Shown one piece after another: positions 1 to 7,511 of a DNA stretch of 9,551 nucleotides. The notes beneath the pieces were generated by a model. It searched no databases. It saw nothing but the letters and a program-made list of their open reading frames with translations, and had not been told where the DNA came from. The stretch comes from Microscillaceae bacterium (GTDB taxonomy: Bacteria > Bacteroidota > Bacteroidia > Cytophagales > Microscillaceae), in contig DMXI01000018.1 in the NCBI GenBank assembly GCA_003483885.1, positions 1 to 9,551 on the forward strand. The letters run 5' to 3'. Position 1 is the first letter of the stretch. Every line of letters begins with the position of its first letter. The position numbers and the translations under genes were made by a program.

Positions 1-403
1 GATTACCTACGGTGAGCTCACTGCGTTCGATTTTGGAAGGAGGTGGACACACTCTAATCTCAGAAAAAATCGGCATTTTCAAAGTTTTTCCTTCGTTAAT
101 CGATATTCGATATTCTTTTTTGCTGTGATAATGCTTAACTAAATGACGTTGGGGAAAAGGCTGCGGATGACGTACCACTTAAACACCTGCAACGGTGAAA
201 TAAAAACGAGTCTGCCACTCAGACCCTTCGCGGTGCTCTGGGTGACAATATCCTACTTGAGTTATCACCTTCATTGATCTATTTTGAACAAAATAGTAGA
301 ATGCGATAAGGCCAAAAGTTTGGAGAAGGCTTAGTGCAAATGTGCACCAGAAGTTTACACAATTGATTTTAAACCACACTTTAAAATATTTAAAATAAAC
401 AAT
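1..403. other. Intergenic region, no convincing gene
   Basis: No reading frame here looks like a real protein. The open stretches are short, cross repeat-like sequence and show no family motif. Visible structure: a perfect 10-bp palindrome GTGAGCTCAC at 12-21; a 7-bp tandem duplication GATATTC at 102-108 and 109-115; a hairpin at 216-244 (listed separately); and an inverted repeat GTGCA-aatg-TGCAC at 334-347, about 57 bp before the oxidase gene. The 60 bp directly before the ATG at 404 are very A/T-rich, as usual for Bacteroidota leaders. I found no clear TTG/TAnnTTTG promoter pair. The leftmost bases could be the tail of a neighbouring intergenic region or a decayed gene; this cannot be told from here. 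Confidence 0.6.
216..244 (+). repeat. Hairpin, possible dispersed intergenic repeat
   Basis: Arms CACTCAGA (216-223) and TCTGGGTG (237-244) flank a 13-base loop. As RNA from the + strand all eight positions pair, one as a G-U wobble; on the - strand that position is a C-A mismatch. Read on the - strand, this segment encodes 'CHPEHREGS', a string I associate with spurious ORFs made by repeats scattered between Bacteroidota genes (general familiarity, not a search). It is too far from any stop codon in this window to be assigned as a terminator. Confidence 0.45.
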
Positions 404-2596
404 ATGAAAAGACGCAATTTTATAAAAGTTTCAGGGGCAGTCGGTGGTGGCTTCCTGCTCAGTATGAGTTTCCCCTGGAGTAACGATTTATTTGCCAAAG
501 AAACTGCTCCTCAATTTCAGCCCAGCGCTTTTCTAAAAATTGACGGGCAAGGCAACATTACCTTCACCCTCACCAAGCTGGAAATGGGCCAGGGTTCGGG
601 TACTGGGCTCCCCATGATTATTGCCGATGAACTCGGCGCCGCCTGGGATAAGCTCAAGGTAGAGCGAGCGGGTTATGACAAACGATTTAGCCGCAACGAA
701 CAAGGCACTACAGGAGGTAGCTCGAGTATTCGTAAGTTATGGCGCCCCCTCCGTGATGCAGGAGCTGCTGCGCGTATGATGTTTATTACCGCTGCCGCTC
801 AACAAATGAAGGCTAAAACCAATAAAGACTATTCAGAGAAAGATTTTTACACCCAAAATAACCAGGTAATTCACCGTCCTAGTGGTAAAAAAATGGATTT
901 TGGTCAATTGGCTGGAAAAGCTGCTAAAATACCCGTCCCTAAGAAGCTCACTTACAAAGACACCAAAGAATACCAATACATTGGTAAACCCGTCAAAAAC
1001 CTGATTACTCCCAACTTGGTAGTAGGTAAAGATGAATATACTTCCAACTTTACATTGCCCAATATGTTGTATGCCGCTGCTTTGCGTTGCCCGGTATACC
1101 AAGGCAAGCTCAAAAGCTATGATGATTCAGCTGCACTGAAAGTAAAAGGGGTAAAACAAGTGGTAAAAATCACGAACGTAGACCTCAAAAATGACCCATA
1201 TGTATATGATAGTGTGGTGGTAGTAGCCGATTCTACCTGGGCGGCCTTTAAAGGGAAGCAAGCCCTCAAAGTACAGTGGGAATATGGGCCGAATGGCAAG
1301 CGCAATATGGATTCGGTCAGAAAAGAAGTATTGGCGGCCGCCAAAAAACCCCTCAAGCCTAGTGTAAACTTGGGCAATGTAAGCGATGCTTTCGCAAAAG
1401 CGGATGAAGTGTTGGAAGCTACCTACGAAAATCCATTCCAGGCTCATGCTTTGATGGAGCCTATCAGTGCTGTGGCAAGATTTAAAGGTACCCAATGCGA
1501 AGTATGGACTGCCACTCAATCGGTGCAGTACGCAACCAAAATAGCCGCTCAAGTACTCAACACTTCTGAAGATAAGGTAAAAGTAAACGTGTTGCCCTCG
1601 GGTGGGTCGTTTGGTCGTCGGGGCGAAGATTTTGTGGCCGAAGCAGTACTTATTTCCAAAGCCATTGGGGGCAAACCGGTCAAGTTGGTATGGAGCCGGG
1701 AAGATGAGCTACAACACGACCAATACCATCCCTATTTTTACAATACCATTCGGGCCGCTATCAAAGACAAGAAAATTGTAGGTTGGGAAAACAACATCGT
1801 GCGGGTAGCAGGTGGCAAAGGTGGCGATGCACTGTACGATATTTTTTACGAATTTCCCCACATCAAAACCCAATGTGCGGTGGTCAAGCCTCCTTTTCCG
1901 ATGGGCGCCTGGCGTAGTGTAGTAGTACATTCGGCTTCGTTGAGCCTGGAAAGCTTTATAGACGAAACCGCCCATAAGTTGGGCAAAGACCCTTACAAAT
2001 TTAGAATGGAGCATTTAGAAGCTCCTGTATCGTTGGTAGGTACCGGAGATCGGGCCAATTTGATTAAAAATTACCGCCAATTGACCCGTACCCGCTACAA
2101 GGCCGTGCTACAAGAGGTGACCCAAAAAGCTCAATGGGGCAAAAAAATGCCCAAAGGACACGGCCAAGGCTTGGCTGTGACTGGGTTTTCGCGCACGGCT
2201 TGTGCCCAGGTAGCCGAGGTTTCGGTAGTCAATGGGGCGCTTAAAGTACACAAAATCACTTGTGCCATGCACCTGGGTCGGGTTATCAACCCGCACTTTG
2301 TACGAGGACAAGCCGAAGGGGGGATTATTTGGGCTTTGAGTGCGTTGCTGTATGGTGGAGTCGATTTTGAAAAGGGGCAGGTAAAAAACAGTAATTACCA
2401 CAACAACAAGATATTGCGCCTGAGCGAAATGCCGGAAATAGAAGTGCATTTAATTGAGAGTGACGAGGACCCAACAGGGGCGGGTGAGCCTTCGGTACCT
2501 CCCCTGGCTCCTGCCGTGTTGAATGCGATTTTTGCGGCCACGGGTAAAAGAATCCGAAAGATCCCGGTGTTGAACCGAGACTTGAATAGCAGGTAA
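404..2596 (+). CDS. Tat-exported molybdopterin hydroxylase large subunit, IorB-like
   Basis: A 730-residue molybdenum cofactor-binding subunit of the xanthine dehydrogenase/aldehyde oxidase family, closest in plan to the beta subunit of isoquinoline 1-oxidoreductase. These enzymes hydroxylate N-heterocycles or oxidise aldehydes, passing electrons to a separate 2Fe-2S subunit and then to cytochromes. Seen: a Tat signal with RRNFIK at residues 3-8 and a hydrophobic stretch to about residue 31, predicting periplasmic location; cofactor-contact motif EMGQG at 60-64; a hammerhead-type segment near 205-295; AHALMEP at 347-353; GGSFGRR at 400-406; GAWRS at 501-505; and GEPSVPPLAP at 694-703, whose Glu695 is the expected catalytic base, followed by AATGKRIRKIP. 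Length is normal for IorB-type chains and the reading frame is intact. The ATG at 404 is favoured because it places the twin arginine at residues 3-4. No Shine-Dalgarno is visible. No 2Fe-2S partner gene lies within the window. The substrate cannot be inferred. Confidence 0.93.
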   Translation: MKRRNFIKVSGAVGGGFLLSMSFPWSNDLFAKETAPQFQPSAFLKIDGQGNITFTLTKLEMGQGSGTGLPMIIADELGAAWDKLKVERAGYDKRFSRNEQGTTGGSSSIRKLWRPLRDAGAAARMMFITAAAQQMKAKTNKDYSEKDFYTQNNQVIHRPSGKKMDFGQLAGKAAKIPVPKKLTYKDTKEYQYIGKPVKNLITPNLVVGKDEYTSNFTLPNMLYAAALRCPVYQGKLKSYDDSAALKVKGVKQVVKITNVDLKNDPYVYDSVVVVADSTWAAFKGKQALKVQWEYGPNGKRNMDSVRKEVLAAAKKPLKPSVNLGNVSDAFAKADEVLEATYENPFQAHALMEPISAVARFKGTQCEVWTATQSVQYATKIAAQVLNTSEDKVKVNVLPSGGSFGRRGEDFVAEAVLISKAIGGKPVKLVWSREDELQHDQYHPYFYNTIRAAIKDKKIVGWENNIVRVAGGKGGDALYDIFYEFPHIKTQCAVVKPPFPMGAWRSVVVHSASLSLESFIDETAHKLGKDPYKFRMEHLEAPVSLVGTGDRANLIKNYRQLTRTRYKAVLQEVTQKAQWGKKMPKGHGQGLAVTGFSRTACAQVAEVSVVNGALKVHKITCAMHLGRVINPHFVRGQAEGGIIWALSALLYGGVDFEKGQVKNSNYHNNKILRLSEMPEIEVHLIESDEDPTGAGEPSVPPLAPAVLNAIFAATGKRIRKIPVLNRDLNSR

Positions 2597-2619
2597 AACT
2601 CTAGTTTTTATCAGTAAAT

Positions 2620-2679
2620 TTCAAAAGCCTTCGTAGGTGATGTTCGCACAAAACGATACCACCTATGAAGGCTTTTGAA
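2620..2679 (+). terminator. Long-stem hairpin after the oxidase gene, probable terminator
   Basis: Arms 2620-2639 and 2660-2679 form a 20-bp stem with a single G/A discrepancy (a G-U or A-C position) around a 20-base loop. The stem foot reads AAAAGCC / GGCTTTT, giving a short U run on the downstream side, followed by A/T-rich sequence. It starts 24 bases after the TAA at 2594-2596. Position and shape fit a rho-independent terminator, although the stem and loop are longer than usual. The A-flanked left arm means it could also act in the opposite direction, on transcripts from secDF that run this far. Confidence 0.65.
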
Positions 2680-3012
2680 TTAATTTATCGGAAGCTTTTA
2701 TTGGTTAAATAACCTTCACTATACTAGTAGACATTTTTAGGTTATGGAAACACCAACTGAGATGGCCACGCCGTTGGCTGTGTCTTCACGGCCAATTTTA
2801 GCTAATACCAATCCATATCCTTAATCCGTACAAATTTACGGCTGGAAGCCTCCTAATATTGCTCGCTCGGCAGAGCCAAGCGAGTACCTATTCGTCGCTT
2901 GCTTGCAGCGAGTGACTATTACAGTAGGGCCTCTGGCCCGTTTCTACTGAAAAAAAGTGTGCGGATTTCATCTATGGATTGGTATAAAATGTCCCGTAGC
3001 AATAACCTCCAT
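2680..3012. other. Intergenic region between two gene 3' ends
   Basis: This lies between the oxidase terminator and the secDF stop codon, that is, between two convergent genes, so no promoter is expected. I see no supported gene. A 26-codon open frame at 2743-2823 (+) begins at an ATG but has no start signal or recognisable motif. The right half is occupied by a cluster of hairpins, listed separately. There is no textbook U-tailed terminator directly behind secDF; on the - strand a T-run lies before, not after, the first strong hairpin. Confidence 0.6.
2826..2949. repeat. String of five consecutive short hairpins
   Basis: Five inverted repeats sit one after another: CCGTA (2826-2830)/TACGG (2837-2841); GGCT (2840-2843)/AGCC (2847-2850); CTCGCT-c-GGC (2862-2871)/GCC-a-AGCGAG (2875-2884) with loop AGA; TCGCT (2895-2899)/AGCGA (2907-2911); and CAGTA-GGGCC (2922-2931)/GGCCC-gtttc-TACTG (2935-2949) with loop TCT. 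The third and fourth share the arm core TCGCT/AGCGA. The block lies about 60 bases past the secDF stop. It could be a REP-like mosaic element, a 3'-end stabiliser or termination region for secDF, or the remains of a structured RNA. No transposase is nearby. Confidence 0.5.
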
Positions 3013-6000
3013 TTAAGATTTAACCGACTTGGTTTTACCTTGATTAACCCCTTTAAGCTTTTTATGCTTTTGGCGACGGGCCTGTAAGTTATAAAAATCC
3101 AACACAATCGGTGAGGCAATAAATACCGAAGAATAGGTACCTACCAATACCCCTACCAACAAGGCAAACGAGAAGCCTCGCAATACTTCGCCCCCGGCTA
3201 AGAACAAGGTCAATACTACAACCATGGTGGTGGTAGAAGTCATCACTGTACGACTTAAGGTATTATTGATCGCATTGTTCAATACTTCGCCAAAGGCCTG
3301 GCCACGACGGGCTTTTTCGTTGTCTGAGTCTTCTTCCCGAATACGGTCAAACACTACTACGGTATCGTTGATAGAGTAACCAATTACGGTGAGAATCGCG
3401 GCAATGAATACCTGATCTATTTCCAGAGAGAAACCTAACAAATAAGCAATAGAGAAGGCCGAAAGCACAAACAATACATCGTGAAACAAGGCCGCAATGG
3501 CCCCAGCGCCATACTGCCAGCGACGGAAACGGGCCACAATATAAATGAAGATAACTACCAACGAGAACAAGACCGCAGTTTGAGCCGTATTTCGGATATC
3601 ATCGGCAATGGTAGAACCAACTTTAAAAAAACTCTCTACCGAAGGTTTTTTACCATCGTTAAATGTCTTCAATCCATCCAAGACCAAGGCTCTCACCTTC
3701 TGATCTGCCTCCTCTGATTCATCGCCGATCAAATAACTAGTCGTTACTTTGATTTGGTCGGTTGAACCAAAGGTTTTTACTTCCAGGCTCCCCTCCATCG
3801 TTTTCCCTAGAGCCACTCTAGCATCCGTTGCCGCTATCGGTTTTTCAAACTTCACCACGTACGAACGACCTCCTTTGAAATCTACGCCCAAGTTCAAACC
3901 GCCATTGATGACCATCGAGATAATACCAAAGGTGATAAAGGCCACTGAGATCATATAAGCTTTCTTACGCAATTTGATAAACTGAATGTTTGGTTTACCT
4001 AAAGTTGGGATAAACGAAGAGAAGTTGACCTTCCGTTTGCCTCCACGCGAAATGGCTTCAATGATGAGACGAGTAATGAAAATCGCACTAAACAAAGAAC
4101 AACCAATACCAATCATCAAAGTAACCGCAAATCCTTTTACTCCACCTGAACCAAAACTGTAAAGAATGGCTCCAATCAAGAAAGTTGTTACGTTGGCATC
4201 AATAATAGAGCTGTACGCTTTTTCGTAACCTAGTTTGATCGCCATCGGCAATTTTACTGCTTGTTCGCGTCGGAGTTCCTCTCGGATACGTTCGTAGATC
4301 AGTACGTTGGCATCTACCGACATACCAATGGTGAGTACAATGCCCGCGATGCCCGCTAAAGTCAAAATGGCTCCAAATTGAGACAAGATTCCTACAATAA
4401 AGAAGATGTTGGCCAGTAAGGCAATGTTGGCAATGGCTCCTCCCAGTTTGTAGTACAATACCATAAACACGACAACCAAAGCCAGCCCTACCAACATAGA
4501 GCGAAGTCCTTGAATGATAGATTTTTGCCCCAGGGAAGGCCCGACCACGGCTTTTTCTACAATGCGCACTGGAGCGGGTAATTTACCTGCTTTCAAAATA
4601 TTGGCTAAATCGCGGGCTTCTTCTACGGTAAAGTTTCCAGCAATAGACGAATTTCCATTGGTAATCTCATTGTTTACGATAGGTGCAGAATATACATTGT
4701 TGTCCAACACGATGGCTACTTGGCGGTTGATGTTGGCCCGAGTCAGCTTTTTCCACGCATTGGTCCCCTTAGTGTTCATCCGCATAGACACTTCAGGTTG
4801 AGAGTTTTGGTTAAACTCCTGACGGGCGTCTACTACTACGTCTCCTTCTAAGGGAGCTTGGCCACCACGAGTGTTTTTAGCAACGTGCAAGCTCAAAAGC
4901 TTGGTTTTGTTGTCAGGTTTTACATCCCAGAAAAACAAAGCGTTTCCTTTGAACATACGACGCACCTCTGGCTTACGCAAATAGCGATTGATTTCGGCAG
5001 TATCGCTGGGCAAAGCCGCATAGTTCGTACCAGTGTTTTTGAACAAACGGGTAAAAGTAGCACCAATTTGTTGAGTGGTATCGAGCTTGGTATTCTCTAT
5101 TTGAGAGGTGGTATCAACGCTTTGAGTAATAGTATCTACCTTAGATGAATCAGATGTATTATTACCTGCCACCAGTGATTCCTGATTACGAGTATTGCTT
5201 TGATTGGTAGTGTCTTGCTGGGTATTCTTAGGTTGTTTGGATTTAGTTCGGTCTTGCTTATTCATATAATTACTCAACTCTATAAAGCTGGTAGCGACCT
5301 CATTTTGCTCATATACTTCCCAAAACTCGAGCTTGGCTACGCCCGAAATGAGTTTTATGGCCCGGTCTGGGTCGTCTATCCCTGGCAACTCAATCATAAT
5401 ACGATCCGTTCCCGATAACTTCTGAATGTTAGGATTGGCCACTCCAAACTTATCAATTCTACGACGCAAAATTTCAAAAGCACGATCCACTCCTTCGTCT
5501 ACTTCGGCGCCGATAAACTGAATCACCTCATCGTTAGAAGAATTAGTACGCACTTTTTCACGATTGGCACTACTCGCAAAAATATCGGCTAGTTTGTCAT
5601 TGGGGTACAAACGCTCAAAGGCCTTCTGAAATAAGTACACAAACTTCTCCTGGCTATTAGCCTGGGCTTTTTGGGCCTCTTTCAAGGCAGTGTTTAGTTT
5701 ACTGCTGGAGCTACCACCCGCTAAGGCTTTGATAATTTCGATAGGAGACACCTCCACCGCGAGGTACATCCCTCCCTGAAGGTCAAGTCCTAAGGCCAGT
5801 TCTTTTTCTTTGACCGATTTGTAAGTAAAAGATGCCCCTGGTAGTTCATATACTACTTTGGTGCTTATAGAATCCAGGTACCTTTGCGCTTTTTTTTCGT
5901 CTACGACTTGGGTTGTAGGATTGCGTGCATATTCCTTGGCATCTCTTTGTACTCTCCAGGCCTGTAGAGTAAACATAAGGTAATAAATACACAAAAGGGT

Positions 6001-6042
6001 AATGGCGATCGTCAAGGTGATGATTCCAGTTTTATTTTTCAT
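3013..6042 (-). CDS. secDF: Protein translocase subunit SecDF (SecD-SecF fusion)
   Basis: A 1009-residue inner-membrane protein joining SecD and SecF in one chain, as is common in Bacteroidota. SecDF works with SecYEG, using the proton gradient to pull proteins across the membrane after SecA-driven translocation. Seen: first membrane helix at about residues 6-27; SecD motif GLDLQGG at 85-91; large periplasmic P1 domain to about 490, with LRRRIDKFGV near 192-202 and ELPGIDDPDRA near 218-228; five further helices to about 663 including VDANVLIYERIREE (Asp577 matches the proton-relay Asp known in the family); then the SecF half with GVDFKGGR near 719-726, a second periplasmic domain, and helices containing SINDTVVVFDRIRE near 890-903. 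A polar S/T/N/Q-rich insert occupies about 258-327. The tail after about 983 is strongly basic and probably cytoplasmic. The ATG at 6042 gives a short N-terminus before helix 1. It appears monocistronic; both neighbours are more than 200 bp away. Confidence 0.97.
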   Translation of the reverse strand: MKNKTGIITLTIAITLLCIYYLMFTLQAWRVQRDAKEYARNPTTQVVDEKKAQRYLDSISTKVVYELPGASFTYKSVKEKELALGLDLQGGMYLAVEVSPIEIIKALAGGSSSSKLNTALKEAQKAQANSQEKFVYLFQKAFERLYPNDKLADIFASSANREKVRTNSSNDEVIQFIGAEVDEGVDRAFEILRRRIDKFGVANPNIQKLSGTDRIMIELPGIDDPDRAIKLISGVAKLEFWEVYEQNEVATSFIELSNYMNKQDRTKSKQPKNTQQDTTNQSNTRNQESLVAGNNTSDSSKVDTITQSVDTTSQIENTKLDTTQQIGATFTRLFKNTGTNYAALPSDTAEINRYLRKPEVRRMFKGNALFFWDVKPDNKTKLLSLHVAKNTRGGQAPLEGDVVVDARQEFNQNSQPEVSMRMNTKGTNAWKKLTRANINRQVAIVLDNNVYSAPIVNNEITNGNSSIAGNFTVEEARDLANILKAGKLPAPVRIVEKAVVGPSLGQKSIIQGLRSMLVGLALVVVFMVLYYKLGGAIANIALLANIFFIVGILSQFGAILTLAGIAGIVLTIGMSVDANVLIYERIREELRREQAVKLPMAIKLGYEKAYSSIIDANVTTFLIGAILYSFGSGGVKGFAVTLMIGIGCSLFSAIFITRLIIEAISRGGKRKVNFSSFIPTLGKPNIQFIKLRKKAYMISVAFITFGIISMVINGGLNLGVDFKGGRSYVVKFEKPIAATDARVALGKTMEGSLEVKTFGSTDQIKVTTSYLIGDESEEADQKVRALVLDGLKTFNDGKKPSVESFFKVGSTIADDIRNTAQTAVLFSLVVIFIYIVARFRRWQYGAGAIAALFHDVLFVLSAFSIAYLLGFSLEIDQVFIAAILTVIGYSINDTVVVFDRIREEDSDNEKARRGQAFGEVLNNAINNTLSRTVMTSTTTMVVVLTLFLAGGEVLRGFSFALLVGVLVGTYSSVFIASPIVLDFYNLQARRQKHKKLKGVNQGKTKSVKS
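5062..5271 (-). other. Low-complexity S/T/N/Q/D insert within SecDF
   Basis: About 70 residues (roughly 258-327 of SecDF), rich in Thr, Ser, Asn, Gln and Asp with repeated 'DTT' triplets, interrupt the P1 periplasmic region just after the conserved LEFWEVYE strand. It has no hydrophobic pattern and is likely a disordered loop on the periplasmic face. The coding frame runs straight through, so it is not a sequencing artefact that breaks the gene. E. coli SecD has no comparable stretch (family knowledge). Its role is unknown. Confidence 0.7.
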
Positions 6043-6277
6043 GAGGTGATTTTATAACTTTGAGAAATGGGTACTGTTGCTACACACCTTTATCTTTGGA
6101 TAAGCTTTGTTGCTCAAAACACCTACAAAGAAAGTAATCCCAATCAGGGAAGAATGTAGTGCCCCATATCATCTGATAAAAGATGGGTTACTGGACAGTA
6201 CCAAAAAATAAATGATGGATTACAGGCTATAAATCAAGACTTTAACTTAGACCTGTATTAAGAAGGGACACCAAGCA
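6043..6277. other. Intergenic region upstream of secDF
   Basis: This should carry the secDF promoter, read on the - strand. I found no TTG/TAnnTTTG pair that fits well on that strand. A small dyad TTATC-tttg-GATAA sits at 6090-6103, about 50 bp before the secDF ATG, and could be a regulatory site or chance. No Shine-Dalgarno precedes the ATG. No gene is visible. Confidence 0.4.
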
Positions 6278-6721
6278 CTAGGGCGCATTGATGACAATAA
6301 AATGGGAGAAAATATTCTCAAAATAAGGAAGTAGGGCAATGGATGGTTTGTAGTCGTCCAGGCAATACTCAAAGGATGCAAACACAATTCCAAATCCACA
6401 ATTCAGCACTGGAAGAAGCGATAGGCTTGATGATGGTATCAGGCTTTTCAGTGGTTGTACGATGCTTTTGCCCGATTCACTCAAACTTGGTACTTTCTCC
6501 TTGGGCTGTAGTACCTTTTGCACCAGTACTTCCAGTGGAAGCTTTGACTGATTTGCTGGATCTTGACTCGCTTGTTTTGCCCTCTCCAGGCTAAGTTCTA
6601 CCTTAACTACCGCCTTCTCCTCAAAGGCTTGAGGCACCTGTCCTTTGGCCAATAAGGTAGCAGTACTTACCAGATAGGCCAACCATAAGACAAAAAGGCG
6701 ATATGTTTTTTGAGTATCCAT
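6278..6721 (-). CDS. Unrecognised small secreted or membrane-anchored protein
   Basis: A 147-residue protein if translation begins at the ATG at 6719-6721, which directly precedes a signal-peptide-like start: charged MDTQKTYR, then a hydrophobic core to about residue 25 with LLA as a possible cleavage site. I prefer this to a start ten codons upstream because it puts the signal at the N-terminus. Residues 26-95 are polar and helix-prone (EEKAVVKVELSLERAKQ), with no known motif. Residues 96-147 change character, becoming hydrophobic and aromatic with two cysteines (108 and 120). That switch may mean a frameshift near residue 90: a neighbouring frame reads TEKPDTIIKPIASSSAELW and stops soon after. 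The coding status is plausible because of the signal peptide, but no family is recognised. It is transcribed away from the peptide precursors and towards secDF, 235 bp from the secDF start. Confidence 0.5.
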   Translation of the reverse strand: MDTQKTYRLFVLWLAYLVSTATLLAKGQVPQAFEEKAVVKVELSLERAKQASQDPANQSKLPLEVLVQKVLQPKEKVPSLSESGKSIVQPLKSLIPSSSLSLLPVLNCGFGIVFASFEYCLDDYKPSIALLPYFENIFSHFIVINAP

Positions 6722-7254
6722 TGTTCGATATGTGCACAAGTATACGAACAATTACAGATGATAGAGAATCAAAGAATGGGTTATTCCACGAACTATCGTG
6801 AATATTACACCAAAGGGTCGTTTTGTTGTATGTATGGATAAGTTTAGAATGTGACATTGCTTTTTTTCCTGTTTTCAAGAGAACGAAATGGACATTCATC
6901 AATTTTTATCTGAGACTTTTAAATCAACAACCTACGTATTAAACAATTGATTATCAATAGCATAGTGAGTTCATTTGCTTAAATGGACCTTAAAGTAGTC
7001 TCTGTAAATTTACAGAGACGTTTTAGCCTTTTGTTCCTGTTAGTTTTGTTTTACCAAAGATTGAAGGCAACAAACGTTCGTTATTTTCAAGTGATCAGGA
7101 AAATAATGGGTGTTTTACTTTGAGTAAAAATACCTCTGAAAAGAAATGTCAATAGGTTTAAACTTGCTCAATGAAGTCGCGATTGATTTGTGTTGCGCTG
7201 AAGTCTTTGCTTATCAGATTAAACGAATGGTTTTATCCCTAAACAAGTAATCAA
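6722..7254. promoter_or_regulatory. Divergent intergenic region with several dyads
   Basis: This 533-bp region separates the small secreted protein (-) from the peptide precursors (+) and must hold both promoters. Dyads seen: CACGA-acta-TCGTG around 6788-6801; ATTGAT-t-ATCAAT at 6946-6958; a perfect 22-bp palindrome at 6998-7019 (arms GTCTCTGTAAA/TTTACAGAGAC); and TTTTACT-ttg-AGTAAAA at 7113-7129. For the precursors, a weak promoter candidate is TTG at 7164-7166 and TTGATTTG at 7183-7190, with 16 bases between and one mismatch to TAnnTTTG; it would give a leader of about 55-60 bases. A 46-codon open frame at 6983-7123 (+) runs across two of these dyads and is not supported. Confidence 0.45.
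6998..7019. promoter_or_regulatory. Perfect 22-bp palindrome
   Basis: The arms GTCTCTGTAAA and TTTACAGAGAC are exact reverse complements without a spacer, 236 bp upstream of the first precursor start. As DNA it is a good shape for a dimeric repressor or activator site. As RNA it would form an 8-9 bp stem with an A/T loop, followed by GTTTTAGCCTTTTG, which resembles a terminator. No gene that it could terminate is visible on the + strand just upstream, so an operator or remnant role is equally possible. Confidence 0.5.
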
Positions 7255-7497
7255 ATGTTTAAATCAAAATTTAAAAATCTAACCATCAAACAAAGCGATG
7301 TTTTATCCAGAAAACAGCAGCGGATGGTTAAAGGAGGAGCCTCGAGTTCAACCGATTGTAATAATGGAAATAGCCCAGTGAGTTGCTCAGGTGGCTCCAG
7401 ATGTACTACTAATAATGGTGTAAGCTGTGCCTGCTATGATGCTAACGACAATATGGTGAGCTATCAATTTTGTGGAACGTTGTCACTCGCACCATAG
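7255..7497 (+). CDS. KGG-leader, six-cysteine peptide precursor (copy 1)
   Basis: An 80-residue precursor. Residues 1-28 form a basic leader with FKSKF near the start and LSRKQQRMVKGG at its end. This is the double-glycine leader style of Bacteroidota natural-product or bacteriocin-like precursors, normally cut after GG by a C39-type peptidase domain of an ABC exporter (family knowledge). The predicted 52-residue core is rich in Ser, Thr, Asn and Gly and carries Cys at core positions 7, 16, 22, 30, 32 and 45, suitable for disulfides or, after Ser/Thr dehydration, thioether rings. There is no Sec signal peptide. No Shine-Dalgarno precedes the ATG; the leader is A-rich as usual in the phylum. 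A homologous gene follows after 58 bp, probably in the same transcript. No modification or export gene lies in the window, so whether the core is modified is unknown. Confidence 0.8.
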   Translation: MFKSKFKNLTIKQSDVLSRKQQRMVKGGASSSTDCNNGNSPVSCSGGSRCTTNNGVSCACYDANDNMVSYQFCGTLSLAP

Positions 7498-7511
7498 AGA
7501 CCCGTTCCATT

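Noticed and set aside
179..379. 66-codon open frame on the - strand with a hydrophobic N-terminus
   Set aside because: Its C-terminal third is the repeat-like hairpin sequence. There is no start signal, and the hydrophobicity is what A/T-rich DNA gives by chance.
2743..2823. 26-codon open frame (METPTEMATPLAV...) on the + strand
   Set aside because: Too short, with no motif or start signal. It lies between convergent genes, after a terminator.
2922..2949. GGGCC/GGCCC hairpin as the intrinsic terminator of secDF
   Set aside because: On the secDF strand the T-run precedes the hairpin rather than following it, so it does not meet the usual criterion, though a rho-type role remains possible.
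2899..3087. 62-codon open frame on the + strand
   Set aside because: It begins in the hairpin cluster and overlaps the secDF 3' end; no protein-like features.
6343..6594. 83-codon + strand open frame opposite the small secreted protein
   Set aside because: It is antisense to the frame with a clear signal peptide, with no motif and no plausible start region.
6983..7123. 46-codon open frame with a hydrophobic centre (MDLKVVSVNLQRRFSLLF...)
   Set aside because: It spans the perfect palindrome and ends inside another dyad. It has no start signal or family resemblance, and regulatory DNA explains the region better.
7327..7338. AAAGGAGG strings inside both precursor genes as ribosome binding sites
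   Set aside because: They encode the KGG end of the leader in both copies and are not followed by an appropriately spaced start codon.
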